Shown here in pieces: positions 1 through 7,421 of a DNA stretch of 34,215 nt. The notes under the pieces are model-generated. The model did not search any database and was not told where the DNA came from. It saw only the letters and a program-made list of their open reading frames with translations. The stretch comes from Bacteroidota bacterium. GTDB taxonomy: Bacteria > Bacteroidota > Bacteroidia > Bacteroidales > Prolixibacteraceae. The stretch is taken from assembly GCA_023251435.1 (NCBI GenBank), contig JAHEYU010000030.1, forward strand, positions 10,440 to 44,654, written 5' to 3'. The translations under genes were made by a program, and so were the position numbers. Position 1 is the stretch's first letter. Every line of letters begins with the position of its first letter.

Positions 1-348
1 GTCGTAATAAGTGCAGGTAAATTTATCAAGATTTACAAACCACTTTTCAATTCCGGTTTCAGCACAATGACAGCAAAATGTGTAATAGTCTGTTTCTCCT
101 TGCTGGTGGATTTTCAGATAATGAATGAATTTTTCTTTGTCGCTGCTGTTAGCTATCGTCAACTCTTTGTACTTAGGCTGCGATTTTGTCTGATAGTCGT
201 TTTTCCCGAAATATTCGGTATGACTATCTGAAACCCAGGTTTCGAATGCAGTCACCCCAATTTCTTTTATTTCCTGAATGTATTTTGGAAATTCTGCTCC
301 TGATTTTGCTTTGCTGTGAGCCAATTCAATTTGTTCTACTGTAAACAT
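1..348 (-). CDS. DUF1398 family protein (3' part off window)
   Basis: An open frame reads from an ATG at 348 (minus) to the window edge without a stop: 116 codons starting MFTVEQIELAHSKAKSG. The stretch ETWVSDSHTEYFG followed by a KYKELTIANSSDKEKF region is typical of the DUF1398 family (small proteins sometimes annotated as phage envelope proteins), which are usually about 120-130 residues, so only the last few residues should be missing. No biochemical function is established for the family. It stands alone, separated from RhuM by a repeat-filled intergenic region. The family call is from recalled sequence pattern only. Confidence 0.7.
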   Translation of the reverse strand, partial: MFTVEQIELAHSKAKSGAEFPKYIQEIKEIGVTAFETWVSDSHTEYFGKNDYQTKSQPKYKELTIANSSDKEKFIHYLKIHQQGETDYYTFCCHCAETGIEKWFVNLDKFTCTYYD

Positions 349-434
349 TTTGCGTGTTTTTAAATTATTACGATTCTTTTAAGTAATGAGAACAATTAGA
401 TGTCGTATAATTGAATTTGAACGATTAAAAATGG

Positions 435-607
435 AACGCGGATTTCCGCTGATATAGCGGATTAAAACGGATTTAAATCCCGACAAGTCGGAATGATTTT
501 CAGTTATTTATGATCCTATCATTCATGCCTGCATGAATATAAATCAGTCTTCAATCCGTTTAAATTATTTTCAGCGTTTATCCGCTTAATCCGCGGAAAT
601 CCGCGTT
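435..607. repeat. Long inverted repeat, copy 1 (AACGCGGATTTCCGC family)
   Basis: Perfect 15-bp arms AACGCGGATTTCCGC (435-449) and GCGGAAATCCGCGTT (593-607) enclose about 143 bp. Further arms (GCGGATTAA near 457 and TTAATCCGC near 586) and the inner hairpin CCCGACAAGTCGG extend the structure. A related copy sits at 6969-7185 with the same order of blocks, including the inner motif AATCCCGACAAG and the following GATGATTTTC. This is a dispersed, non-coding, fold-back repeat. Confidence 0.85.
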
Positions 608-727
608 CTATTATTTTCATGATATGCTACATTATATTTGTCCAATTACTTATGTGCGGTGTCGCACTACAATAATCGTTAACATTTGGCGGTATTAAAA
701 AGTTGCCGATTGTTCCGATTTAGCGGG

Positions 728-766
728 ACTGGGCGGAAAGATGCCCACCGGAAACCACCGCTGCCG
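728..766 (+). repeat. Short dispersed motif, copy 1
   Basis: The segment containing GGAAAGATGCCCACCGG and AAACCACCGCTG matches 2011-2053 in the same orientation with only a few differences. The copies lie just past the RhuM stop and just upstream of the RhuM start respectively, bracketing that gene. Confidence 0.7.
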
Positions 767-994
767 AATTTGTGGGCTGGATAAAGTTGTGCGTCAGGTA
801 TTTTTTTGTCTTCAATCATTTCTCTGTCAATTAGCTACAATGTTTCTGACTGCCGTGCGTTCGGACAGACACACACTGCTGGCAAGCGTTGGCTGGAGCG
901 TTGGCTTCCCGAAGCAAGTTCGGGACAGACTGTTGGGCTTTGGTTCCGATATTTTATCGGGATGCTTGTCCCGAAAGCATTCGGAACGTGGGCT

Positions 995-1978
995 TTATTT
1001 TTTCTTTTTTGTTTTATTTTCCAATACTTTCAAACTTTCTAAATAATTTTTTTCTGCTTCGCTCAATGTTTTTTGCTGATACTTCTTATATTCTGTAGTA
1101 GCCTTTTCAATAGCAATTTCGTGGCTGATGGAGCCCGCTCCCTGCAACAGTTTTTCTCCGCTCATTGTCAAAATTTTATCCAAATGTTCAGCCCAATCTT
1201 TCATTGTCATTGCTTGTTCTCGTTCGGCTTGACGCTCAGCAAAATCCAAATACCCCGAGACTATTTGTCCCAGCGAACGAAGCTCTTTTTCGTCCAAATA
1301 ATTTTTTGCAACCACAACGTCTTTCAAGTAAGGACGACTGCCTGGGAAAGTCATCAAACCCATAAATTCTTTTTCGGCATCGGCACGGGTAAAAATAACT
1401 TCGGAGGCAGTTTTACCGTGTACTGCATAATGAATTTTGTTTTGTACTTTCTTGAAAAATGCGATGGAAACATCTGATTTGGGATTGTAATCAATGCTGG
1501 TTGAGTATATATCAAGTACCTGACGATAAAATACCTTTTCAGATGCACGAATGTCGCGTATTCGTTGCAACAATTCTTTCCAATAGCCACCACCACCCAA
1601 ATTTTTAAGTCGTTCGTCGTCCATGGTAAAACCTTTGCGGATATATTCGTTAAGGCGTTTGGTTGCCCAAATACGAAATTGGGTACCACGTTGCGATTTT
1701 ACCCTATACCCCACTGAAATAATAACATTTAGGTTGTAAAATTTTACCGGTTTATCGGAATTTGCAATGTGCAAAAATTGCACATTGCTTTTTTCGTCCA
1801 ATTCGCCTTCCGAAAAAATATTGGCAATATGCTTAACAATTACAGTCCTATCCCTTTCAAACAATGTAGCCATTTGCTCTTGAGTCAGCCATACTGTTTC
1901 ATCTTCAAAGCGAACATCAACCGATATTTTTTCGTCCTCGGTTTTGAATAAAATAAAATCTGAATGGTTTGCTTTCAT
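995..1978 (-). CDS. RhuM family protein
   Basis: The 327-residue product matches the RhuM (virulence protein RhuM, DNA-binding-like) family. The N-terminal part has VRFEDETVWLTQEQMATLF, then a region ending LNVIISVGYRVKSQRGTQFR. The C-terminal part carries DYNPKSDVSIAFFKKVQNK and FTRADAEKEFMGL. RhuM proteins occur widely in accessory regions, often beside toxin-antitoxin or restriction genes; their function is not settled. The frame stays open upstream to 2122, but the extra 48 residues overlap the neighbouring ATPase stop and run through a dispersed repeat, while the family sequence starts near MKANHSDFILFKTED, so the ATG at 1978 was chosen. The C-terminus is lysine-rich. Confidence 0.85.
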   Translation of the reverse strand: MKANHSDFILFKTEDEKISVDVRFEDETVWLTQEQMATLFERDRTVIVKHIANIFSEGELDEKSNVQFLHIANSDKPVKFYNLNVIISVGYRVKSQRGTQFRIWATKRLNEYIRKGFTMDDERLKNLGGGGYWKELLQRIRDIRASEKVFYRQVLDIYSTSIDYNPKSDVSIAFFKKVQNKIHYAVHGKTASEVIFTRADAEKEFMGLMTFPGSRPYLKDVVVAKNYLDEKELRSLGQIVSGYLDFAERQAEREQAMTMKDWAEHLDKILTMSGEKLLQGAGSISHEIAIEKATTEYKKYQQKTLSEAEKNYLESLKVLENKTKKKK

Positions 1979-2010
1979 GTGTTTATAATTTGTTTTTAAG
2001 GCTCGAATAC

Positions 2011-2090
2011 CTGGGACAGAGCGAAAAGATACCCACCGAAAACCACCGCTGTCGCACTTGAAGGGTTGCTGATGTTTGTGGCCGGTGGTT
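2011..2090. repeat. Dispersed motif copy 2 plus hairpin
   Basis: Positions 2011-2053 repeat the motif at 728-766 (shared blocks ACCCACCG and AACCACCGCTG). In this copy AACCACCG (2041-2048) is the exact reverse complement of CGGTGGTT (2083-2090), giving an 8-bp stem with a 34-base loop. It fills the gap between the ATPase stop and the RhuM start. Confidence 0.65.
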
Positions 2091-2097
2091 ATTCTAG

Positions 2098-3330
2098 CTA
2101 GTCGCTTGTCCCAAGTAGCCAATTAAATACGTTCAAGTGTCTTACTCCGCTTCGGTTTTGCGTAAACGAATCTGTTGTGAGCAAATACTTCGGGTAATTG
2201 TCGTTGATTTTTTCCAATGCCCCAAACTCCCGTTCTACAGTACTTTCGGCTGTCATTTGCCAAGCTACCTGGTAGTATTCAATTTCGCCTATTGGGGTTT
2301 TGCACACAAAATCCACTTCTGTATTTCGGGCTGTGCCTGTCCAAACTTTGTTGCCTCTGCGTAACAATTCCAAATAAACAATATTTTCTAAAATGTGACC
2401 TCTATCGGTTATTCGCTCTTTCCCCGCCAAAATATTCAGTAACCCTACGTCAACCAAATAGTATTTTTCTTGTGTGGCCAATTGTTTTTTGCCTTTCAAA
2501 TCGAAGCGATTTACTTTGTAAAACACAAAACTTTCCACCAAATATTCCAGGTATTTTTCTACAGTGGCGTGATGTATGTTTTGTCCGTCTTGCTTGAGTG
2601 TTTTGGAAATGTTGCTTGGCGAAAGTGCGTTCCCAATATTAGATGCCACAAATTTTACAATGTTAGCAAAAGCACGTTTGTCGTTTATTTGGTGGCGTTG
2701 AGTTATGTCTTTTTCAATTATTGTGGTGTAAATAGCTTCAAGATATTCGTAGATTTTATCAAAACCGCTTTCTCGCAGTTCCACACCCTTAGGCAATGAA
2801 GTTTCGTTTATGTAATCAAAAAACAAGGCTTCGTAATTGAGGTACTTGTTGCTCGTTTCAATGTTGCGTGCAGTTAAATATTCTTTGAATGAAAAGGGCA
2901 AAATAGAAATTTCTATGTAACGACCACTCAGCAAAGTTGCTAGTTCGCTACTCAACAAAAATGCATTTGACCCAGTAACATACACATCGGTATTTTCGGT
3001 AGCAAAAAGCCCGTCTACTAATTTTTCAAAAAGCGGTATGTTTTGCACTTTATCCAAAAAAACATAATTGGTTTTGTCGGTTTGAATTTTTTTCTTTATC
3101 TCAAAATAAATATCGCTCCATGTTTTGTCCAGGTAATTTTCGGGTAATTCAAAATTGTAAAATTGCATTTGTCGTTTGCCGATGCCTTGTTTTAGCAAAT
3201 GTTCTCGGTAAAGTTCCAGCAAAGTGCTTTTGCCCGACCTGCGCAAGCCGCTAACGACTTTTATGAGGTCTTTATCTTTGTACGACAGTAGTTTGTCTAT
3301 GTATTCCTTACGATTTGTGTAATTAGTCAT
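2098..3330 (-). CDS. ATP-binding protein, AAA_14/DUF4143 type
   Basis: The 410-residue product has the layout of the AAA_14-DUF4143 ATPases common in Bacteroidota. Walker A is GLRRSGKST at residues 28-36. The Walker B strand YVFLDKVQ ends at residues 93-96, a sensor-like VTGSNAFLLSS follows, and the C-terminal DUF4143 half contains LVESFVFYKVNRFDLKG and EKYYLVDVGLLN. Family length is normal (about 380-410). The residue after the Walker B aspartate is lysine (AAA) where the family normally has glutamate, which may impair hydrolysis. The cellular role of the family is unknown. A perfect palindrome and a -7-like box lie just upstream, suggesting regulated expression. Confidence 0.85.
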   Translation of the reverse strand: MTNYTNRKEYIDKLLSYKDKDLIKVVSGLRRSGKSTLLELYREHLLKQGIGKRQMQFYNFELPENYLDKTWSDIYFEIKKKIQTDKTNYVFLDKVQNIPLFEKLVDGLFATENTDVYVTGSNAFLLSSELATLLSGRYIEISILPFSFKEYLTARNIETSNKYLNYEALFFDYINETSLPKGVELRESGFDKIYEYLEAIYTTIIEKDITQRHQINDKRAFANIVKFVASNIGNALSPSNISKTLKQDGQNIHHATVEKYLEYLVESFVFYKVNRFDLKGKKQLATQEKYYLVDVGLLNILAGKERITDRGHILENIVYLELLRRGNKVWTGTARNTEVDFVCKTPIGEIEYYQVAWQMTAESTVEREFGALEKINDNYPKYLLTTDSFTQNRSGVRHLNVFNWLLGTSD

Positions 3331-3334
3331 AGGG

Positions 3335-3342
3335 CAAATATA
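3335..3342 (-). promoter_or_regulatory. Candidate -7 promoter box of the DUF4143 ATPase
   Basis: Read on the minus strand the sequence is TATATTTG, an exact match to the Bacteroidota -7 consensus TAnnTTTG. It lies only about 5 bases before the ATG at 3330, implying a very short or leaderless 5' end. No clear -33 TTTG is seen at normal spacing; that region is occupied by the palindrome at 3351-3387. Confidence 0.4.
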
Positions 3343-3350
3343 TAAAATGA

Positions 3351-3387
3351 ATTATCAAAACTTGCATAAATTACAAGTTTTGATAAT
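3351..3387. promoter_or_regulatory. Perfect 14-bp inverted repeat, likely operator
   Basis: ATTATCAAAACTTG (3351-3364) and CAAGTTTTGATAAT (3374-3387) are exact reverse complements separated by 9 bases. The element sits 21 bases upstream of the ATPase start, overlapping where a -33 element should be, so a dimeric repressor site is the simplest reading. It could also be a hairpin of unknown purpose. Confidence 0.6.
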
Positions 3388-3614
3388 TATTGGCGTCCAG
3401 CTTTTATGAAAAAATAATACCCGATATCCCAAGTATAATTTGTTATGTGTCGTGTCAAAAGTTCGTGCGATTTCAGTGGTTGGCTGCAATACCATTGGGC
3501 ACAATCGAGTCACGCGAGGGAATCCCACCCTCCCGTTCTCATCCCAAGGTGTCGGGATACCTGAAAGTCTTCCTTCATAAGGCCTGTCCCGATTTGTCGG
3601 GGGCTCTTCTTGTA

Positions 3615-3750
3615 TAATACCAAATGCAAATCTAAATCAGTCCAAACCCATTCTGGTATAATGCCGATGAATAGAAATGTTAAGGCAAATCGAGTGTGCG
3701 ATCCCGATTATTTATCGGGAGGACTGTTATATTTCTTCAATCGGTATAAT
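3615..3750. mobile_element. MITE-like element, copy 1 (TAATACCAA / TCGGTATAA ends)
   Basis: The segment begins TAATACCAAATGC and ends CAATCGGTATAAT, which are imperfect inverted repeats. It shares ordered blocks with the reverse complement of 12239-12382: a TAATACCAA start, AGTCCAAA, a CCCGATT...ATCGGG hairpin, and AATCGGTATA at the end. No coding capacity is seen, so it would have to be moved in trans, if it is mobile at all. Confidence 0.6.
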
Positions 3751-3910
3751 CACAAAAGTGTAAACACTTTATGGATATACCAATTGCCAGGCTTGACCCC
3801 CCGACAAACAAAAATCAGGTTCCATTCGGAATACCAAAAATAAACTTCCTTTTTTTTACCCTGCAAAAATCGCTCGCAGCATCAGGTTTCGCTGAACAGA
3901 AAATAGACCA

Positions 3911-3947
3911 AAATCCCATTATCATTTTCCGGTAATGGGATTTTTTA
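3911..3947 (+). terminator. Rho-independent terminator-like hairpin
   Basis: AAATCCCATTA (3911-3921) pairs perfectly with TAATGGGATTT (3933-3943), with an 11-base loop, and is followed by a T run. The opposite side has an A run, so it may work both ways. It lies downstream of the PHP-ATPase module (minus strand). No plus-strand gene upstream explains it, so a deleted gene is possible. Confidence 0.7.
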
Positions 3948-3992
3948 TTGGAGGGATTTCGGCTATTCAGCTAAATGTTAACGCCCAGTGTT

Positions 3993-4310
3993 CTATTCAT
4001 TTAGCAATTTATAGTCTTCCAACTCTTTATAAACACTTGATAATTCAGAGTTTAATTGAGTTATATACTCTTTGCTAATATGATAAAATAGATCCTCTGT
4101 CGAGTCTTCTAATTCAAAGTTAAAAACTCCAGTTTTTAACTTTTGCAGTAGGTTATTGAAAACTGCCTTAACATTATTTGGGTTGTCATCGGTAAGAGCA
4201 ATATTAAACCGATTGTCACCCACATGAAGTGCCAATATCGTATTTTGGTCACCTCTAATTATTGACGCTTTAAATGTTTCCATATATTTTACCTCTTTCT
4301 CCGAAGGCAT
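3993..4310 (-). CDS. Small unknown protein coupled to PHP-ATPase
   Basis: A 105-residue acidic protein without a family I recognise. The N-terminal half (ASIIRGDQNTILALHVGDNRF) looks beta-rich and the C-terminal half (EYITQLNSELSSVYKELEDYKLL) is helical and could form a short coiled coil. Its start lies inside the 3' end of the PHP-ATPase gene: ATG at 4310 has AAGGAGG five bases upstream (41-bp overlap), and an alternative ATG at 4283 has a purine-rich AGAAAGAGG upstream (14-bp overlap, 96 residues). Either way the two genes are translationally coupled, pointing to a stoichiometric partner or accessory subunit of the ATPase. Confidence 0.7.
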   Translation of the reverse strand: MPSEKEVKYMETFKASIIRGDQNTILALHVGDNRFNIALTDDNPNNVKAVFNNLLQKLKTGVFNFELEDSTEDLFYHISKEYITQLNSELSSVYKELEDYKLLNE

Positions 4311-6411
4311 CTCTGCCTCCTTCGAGTGTTTTCATACTTATATTTTTCCAGTCTAAATCAGCTTTATCTTTAGTAATACAAACTAAATTGTTTGTAAAAG
4401 GATTGCCTGTAAATGTGTAGTAATTATTCAAGTCGTGTTGTCTATAGATTGAACTGTATGGCAATGTCCGCACAGCTATATTGGCATCGTGTGTTGCAAT
4501 TATTACTTTTTTCCCTTGCAAGGCTCGTTCTTTTAGTAACGGAACAATCACGTCATTTATGTAATCGTTTCCTAAACTCTTTTCTGGTTCATCTATAAAA
4601 TAGATTTCTTTATCTTTTTTTAGTTCATTATGCAAAAGAATCATTGAAGACTCACCGTTTGATGGATTATAAACTTGTCCATTAACAACAAAATGTCTGT
4701 TAAATAACAGTAAATCTTTGATGCTTTCAATTGTTTCAGAACCTTCAATTGCTATGAGGTCAGATATTTTCTTAAATAATTCATTCGTATATATGTGTTT
4801 TGAAATTAAGTCTAAATGTCTTGCAACTTCTTTCTGCGGAGTTTTATTCACCTTTTCTATTGGTGAAAATTTGCGGTCAATTATATTTCCATCCTGAATT
4901 AAGATATTTGTCTGACATAGTAAATCACCTTTTTCACCTAAATTTCCAACATTTTCAAGTTTTGGGTTTAAACCCTTTTTGATATTCGTCAGTATTTTAT
5001 TAACCGTCTTTTCAATTTCAATTCGGTTGCTTGCATATTGAAAGAAACCCGTTTTGATTGGTTTTTCTGGTTGACCTGTCTTCTTTGATATTTCAGAAAC
5101 AAAAATCTTTATCAATGAATTGAACATCATCATGCTCTTTGCATCCAGAAGCCTTTTCTCTGATTCATCCTTTAATTTGTTTAATATTTTTTCCAAAATT
5201 GTGAGCAACTCGTCTAATAACACAGAGCCTATTATTTCGCTAATATTCTGATTTTCTTTGACTGAAGTGTTGAACTTTCTAAATTCTAATAGGATTTCTT
5301 TTATTTCTTCAAATCTTCTTTTTGATTGCGAGTCATCAAGGTTTGTGAAATTTTTGATTCTGATTTTTTGTGAAATTTTATTCGTTTCTTGAATAGAGTA
5401 ATGCTGCAAATATTTTGTTAGACTTGTTATCTCTTGCTCTGTTGCTCCTTTAATAAAACTAAACTCATTCTCACAAACATCAATCTCAAATTCAAGTAAA
5501 TCTATTGTGAAATCCGCACCTTTCAAATTATAAACATCATTTAAATGGTTTGAATTTGACTCATATACCGATGTTTTATATCCTTTATCATTATAATGTT
5601 TTGATAATGCTTTAAGAATCTCTGTTTTGCCAGTACCTTTTGATCCAAAAATTATATTAATATCATTATAGATGTCAAGCTTTATTTGTTCGGCTAAAGT
5701 AAACGGTGTAATTTCAATAGTCTCTTTAGTTTTTTTGTCAAGTAGAGTCTGTATTGTTACATTATCTTTTTCAAGAAGAAGGCAGAATTGCTCAAAACTT
5801 TCTACAGGCAACCTTAAGTCGGGCAAATCCTTTGAAACATTAATGTATTCATCCCAATCATGGATGTCAGACCCATAGATAGAATTATGACCATGACTTA
5901 TGTAAATCCCTGCTGATATGGAATTTGTAGCCTCTTTTAATACTCTTCTTTTATTTGAAACTAAGTTTAATAATAGGTCAACTTCTTCATTTCCCAAATT
6001 AGGTTTTTTAACGAAATAGTGTGGTATGTAAATAGAATCCAATGTGTCAAAACTATCAACTGTTTGCTTTAAGGAGATAGTAAAATTATCAGATGTTTTC
6101 CCTTCAAGAATCTTCTGCACACACTCGTCAAACTCTTTAGATTTTACTGGATTGACAATGACTATTAAATGAGCTCTTTTCCCATTTTCAAGTATATCAA
6201 GTTCAATTCCAGGCCAGATTTGACATACTCCATCTAAATCCTGCTTAAACTGCTCATATTGTATAAGGTCAAAATGGTTGTGATTTGTAATTGCTAAGAT
6301 TTTCACATCTGTAGAACGAATCGTGTCACCAAATTTCTCGACACCAATATTTCTAAGCTCGGAGTCACCAGATTTAGTCTTTTTTGTATGTACATGAATG
6401 TCTATTTTCAT
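4270..6411 (-). CDS. PHP-domain SMC/ABC-like ATPase (TrlF/Ppl-like)
   Basis: A 713-residue fusion. The N-terminus is a PHP phosphoesterase domain: DIHVHT at residues 4-9, ITNHNHFD near 40-47, WPGIEL near 70, and SDIHDW near 180 supply the usual metal ligands. From about residue 250 it is an SMC/ABC-type ATPase: Walker A GSKGTGKT near 252-259, a helical coiled-coil-like middle, signature-like NGESS, Walker B YFIDEPEKSL near 602-610 and an ATHDAN H-loop. This layout is that of TrlF-type proteins and of the Ppl (polymerase/histidinol phosphatase-like) anti-phage ATPases, so a nuclease-type defence role is likely but inferred. ATG at 6411 was preferred over 6447 because MKIDIHVH is the family N-terminus. 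It overlaps the small downstream gene. Confidence 0.85.
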   Translation of the reverse strand: MKIDIHVHTKKTKSGDSELRNIGVEKFGDTIRSTDVKILAITNHNHFDLIQYEQFKQDLDGVCQIWPGIELDILENGKRAHLIVIVNPVKSKEFDECVQKILEGKTSDNFTISLKQTVDSFDTLDSIYIPHYFVKKPNLGNEEVDLLLNLVSNKRRVLKEATNSISAGIYISHGHNSIYGSDIHDWDEYINVSKDLPDLRLPVESFEQFCLLLEKDNVTIQTLLDKKTKETIEITPFTLAEQIKLDIYNDINIIFGSKGTGKTEILKALSKHYNDKGYKTSVYESNSNHLNDVYNLKGADFTIDLLEFEIDVCENEFSFIKGATEQEITSLTKYLQHYSIQETNKISQKIRIKNFTNLDDSQSKRRFEEIKEILLEFRKFNTSVKENQNISEIIGSVLLDELLTILEKILNKLKDESEKRLLDAKSMMMFNSLIKIFVSEISKKTGQPEKPIKTGFFQYASNRIEIEKTVNKILTNIKKGLNPKLENVGNLGEKGDLLCQTNILIQDGNIIDRKFSPIEKVNKTPQKEVARHLDLISKHIYTNELFKKISDLIAIEGSETIESIKDLLLFNRHFVVNGQVYNPSNGESSMILLHNELKKDKEIYFIDEPEKSLGNDYINDVIVPLLKERALQGKKVIIATHDANIAVRTLPYSSIYRQHDLNNYYTFTGNPFTNNLVCITKDKADLDWKNISMKTLEGGRDAFGERGKIYGNI

Positions 6412-6438
6412 AGTAATATAGTGTTTGATCGCGTACGC

Positions 6439-6520
6439 ACTTAACATTGGGCATAACTAGCGAATTACGGAAAGGTTACCGTACTTTTTTAAATTCCTAC
6501 CGTTTCTACTCCGCTATTGC
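6439..6520 (-). repeat. Bulged hairpin with GTTAAGT core (attC-like candidate)
   Basis: Two 25-base arms, 6451-6475 and 6496-6520, pair imperfectly with bulges (matching blocks GCA, AGCG, ACGG and AGG). Beside them, on the minus strand, lies GTTAAGT (6445-6439), which fits the integron R' core GTTRRRY and sits directly upstream of the PHP-ATPase gene. That is the position expected between two gene cassettes. A clean R'' partner is not visible, so the assignment is tentative. Confidence 0.3.
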
Positions 6521-6769
6521 TAATCATCTTAAAGTTTTATAAGTATGTGGTTATGTTTACACATCAAAGCGATTTGTAAATTTTTTATTCGCAGCTTAAG
6601 CTAAATTCCACGCTAGTTGAATTGCCAACAAGTTACAACAATTTGTTAAGCAAACGGCGGTTGGGGGCATCGCCTGTTCCGGTTTTCTTTTGAACTGTGC
6701 GTTTTATTACACGAACGTGCAGTTTGGGCCGTCGAATGGAATAAAAAAGAATGTTTTGATTGTGTTTTG

Positions 6770-6857
6770 GACTCACCCCACCCCGATAAATCGGGGTTAC
6801 CCCTCTCTTTTATGAAGAGAGAGGGGGGAAGGCCGCCCGCGGAATTCGGGGTGAGTC
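6770..6857. repeat. Nested hairpin cluster
   Basis: Outer arms GACTCACCCC (6770-6779) and GGGGTGAGTC (6848-6857) are perfectly complementary. Inside them lie two further perfect hairpins: CCCCGATAAATCGGGG (6781-6796) and CCCCTCTCTT with AAGAGAGAGGGG (6800-6826). The whole could fold as a three-way junction. No coding or RNA gene is recognised. Confidence 0.75.
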
Positions 6858-6920
6858 GGCTATTTAAAATACACCAGCAAATTTCAACCATTGTTCTATA
6901 AATACCCGCCTGCGGCTTCT

Positions 6921-7231
6921 ACCGTGTACCCACAAATAATTTGGAAATAATAATACAAAACAAAAAACAATGGAACGCGGATTTAACCTGATCGAGCGCC
7001 CGCCTGCCTAGGGAAGGGATTAAAACTGATTAAAATCCCGACAAGCCGGGATGATTTTCTAAAGAAACACTCATGAAATTATCAATCATCCATTATCCCA
7101 TTTGTCTTTTTTCGAATCCATTCCAATTTATTGGAATATAAATCCGTTTTCCATCCGCTAAACCCGTGTAAATCCGCGTTCCATTTTTTTCCGGTATATG
7201 ATACAATTGATAATACATGTGGGTACACGGT
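6921..7231. mobile_element. MITE-like element with 14-bp TIRs, repeat copy 2
   Basis: Terminal inverted repeats ACCGTGTACCCACA (6921-6934) and TGTGGGTACACGGT (7218-7231) match perfectly. Within them a second perfect pair, AATGGAACGCGGATT (6969-6983) and AATCCGCGTTCCATT (7171-7185), reproduces the repeat at 435-607, including the inner CCCGACAAGCCGGG hairpin. It encodes no transposase. Confidence 0.7.
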
Positions 7232-7378
7232 AAGTGCGTCGAGCAGGTTTGATGCCGCTGGGATCAAAACGTCATTGGACAATGGCAACCGATTAATTTT
7301 GTTTCGGAATTATCTGTATTATTTGGTGGTCTTTGATTAGCAACGGCATTTATGCCATTTGATAAATTGATGTTTGCT

Positions 7379-7421
7379 GTTGGCTTTAGCCATAAATGAT
7401 TCTCAATTAGGGCTAAAGCCC
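7379..7421. repeat. GGCTTTAGCC/GGGCTAAAGCCC hairpin
   Basis: TTGGCTTTAGCC near 7380-7391 pairs with GGGCTAAAGCCC at 7410-7421. A partial further unit (AGGCTAAGAC, GAGGCTAAACC) follows at 7450-7478. It lies downstream of the SRPBCC gene and may serve as its terminator, although no T run follows on the minus strand. Confidence 0.5.

Larger units (their letters stand above)
349..994. other. Intergenic stretch rich in hairpin repeats
   Basis: No convincing gene lies here. Short frames in this stretch have no recognisable composition or motifs. It holds a long inverted repeat (435-607), a TTAACATTTGGC 12-mer at 679-690, a motif at 728-766 that recurs near 2011-2053, and a run of short hairpins at 908-985 ending in a T-rich tract. 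The last group lies just past the RhuM stop codon and may act as a transcription terminator. Confidence 0.6.
3388..3992. other. Intergenic stretch with MITE-like element and terminator
   Basis: Two short frames exist here but neither has recognisable features, and both cross repeats, so no gene is called. The stretch contains a CCCGATTTGTCGGG hairpin near 3587-3600, a MITE-like element (3615-3750) with an inner CCCGATTATTTATCGGG hairpin, a strong terminator-like hairpin (3911-3947) and a TTAACATTTAGC 12-mer (minus strand, 3970-3981). Confidence 0.55.

Noticed and set aside
1073-1477. 134-codon plus-strand frame opposite RhuM
   Set aside because: It lies wholly antisense to the RhuM gene and has a composition rich in F, C and S typical of a shadow frame.
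1979-2122. N-terminal extension of the RhuM frame to 2122
   Set aside because: The extra 48 residues read through a dispersed repeat and overlap the ATPase stop; the family sequence begins at the later methionine.
3520-3560. tRNA-like string CGAGGGAATCCCACCCTCCC
   Set aside because: No D arm, anticodon arm or T-loop could be assembled around it.
3390-3843. Two plus-strand frames of about 75 codons
   Set aside because: They cross CCCGAT hairpins and the MITE-like element, show no domain or codon pattern of a protein, and differ in frame without a clear gene start.
6646-6891. 81-codon minus-strand frame
   Set aside because: It coincides with the nested hairpin cluster, and its sequence is dictated by the repeat.
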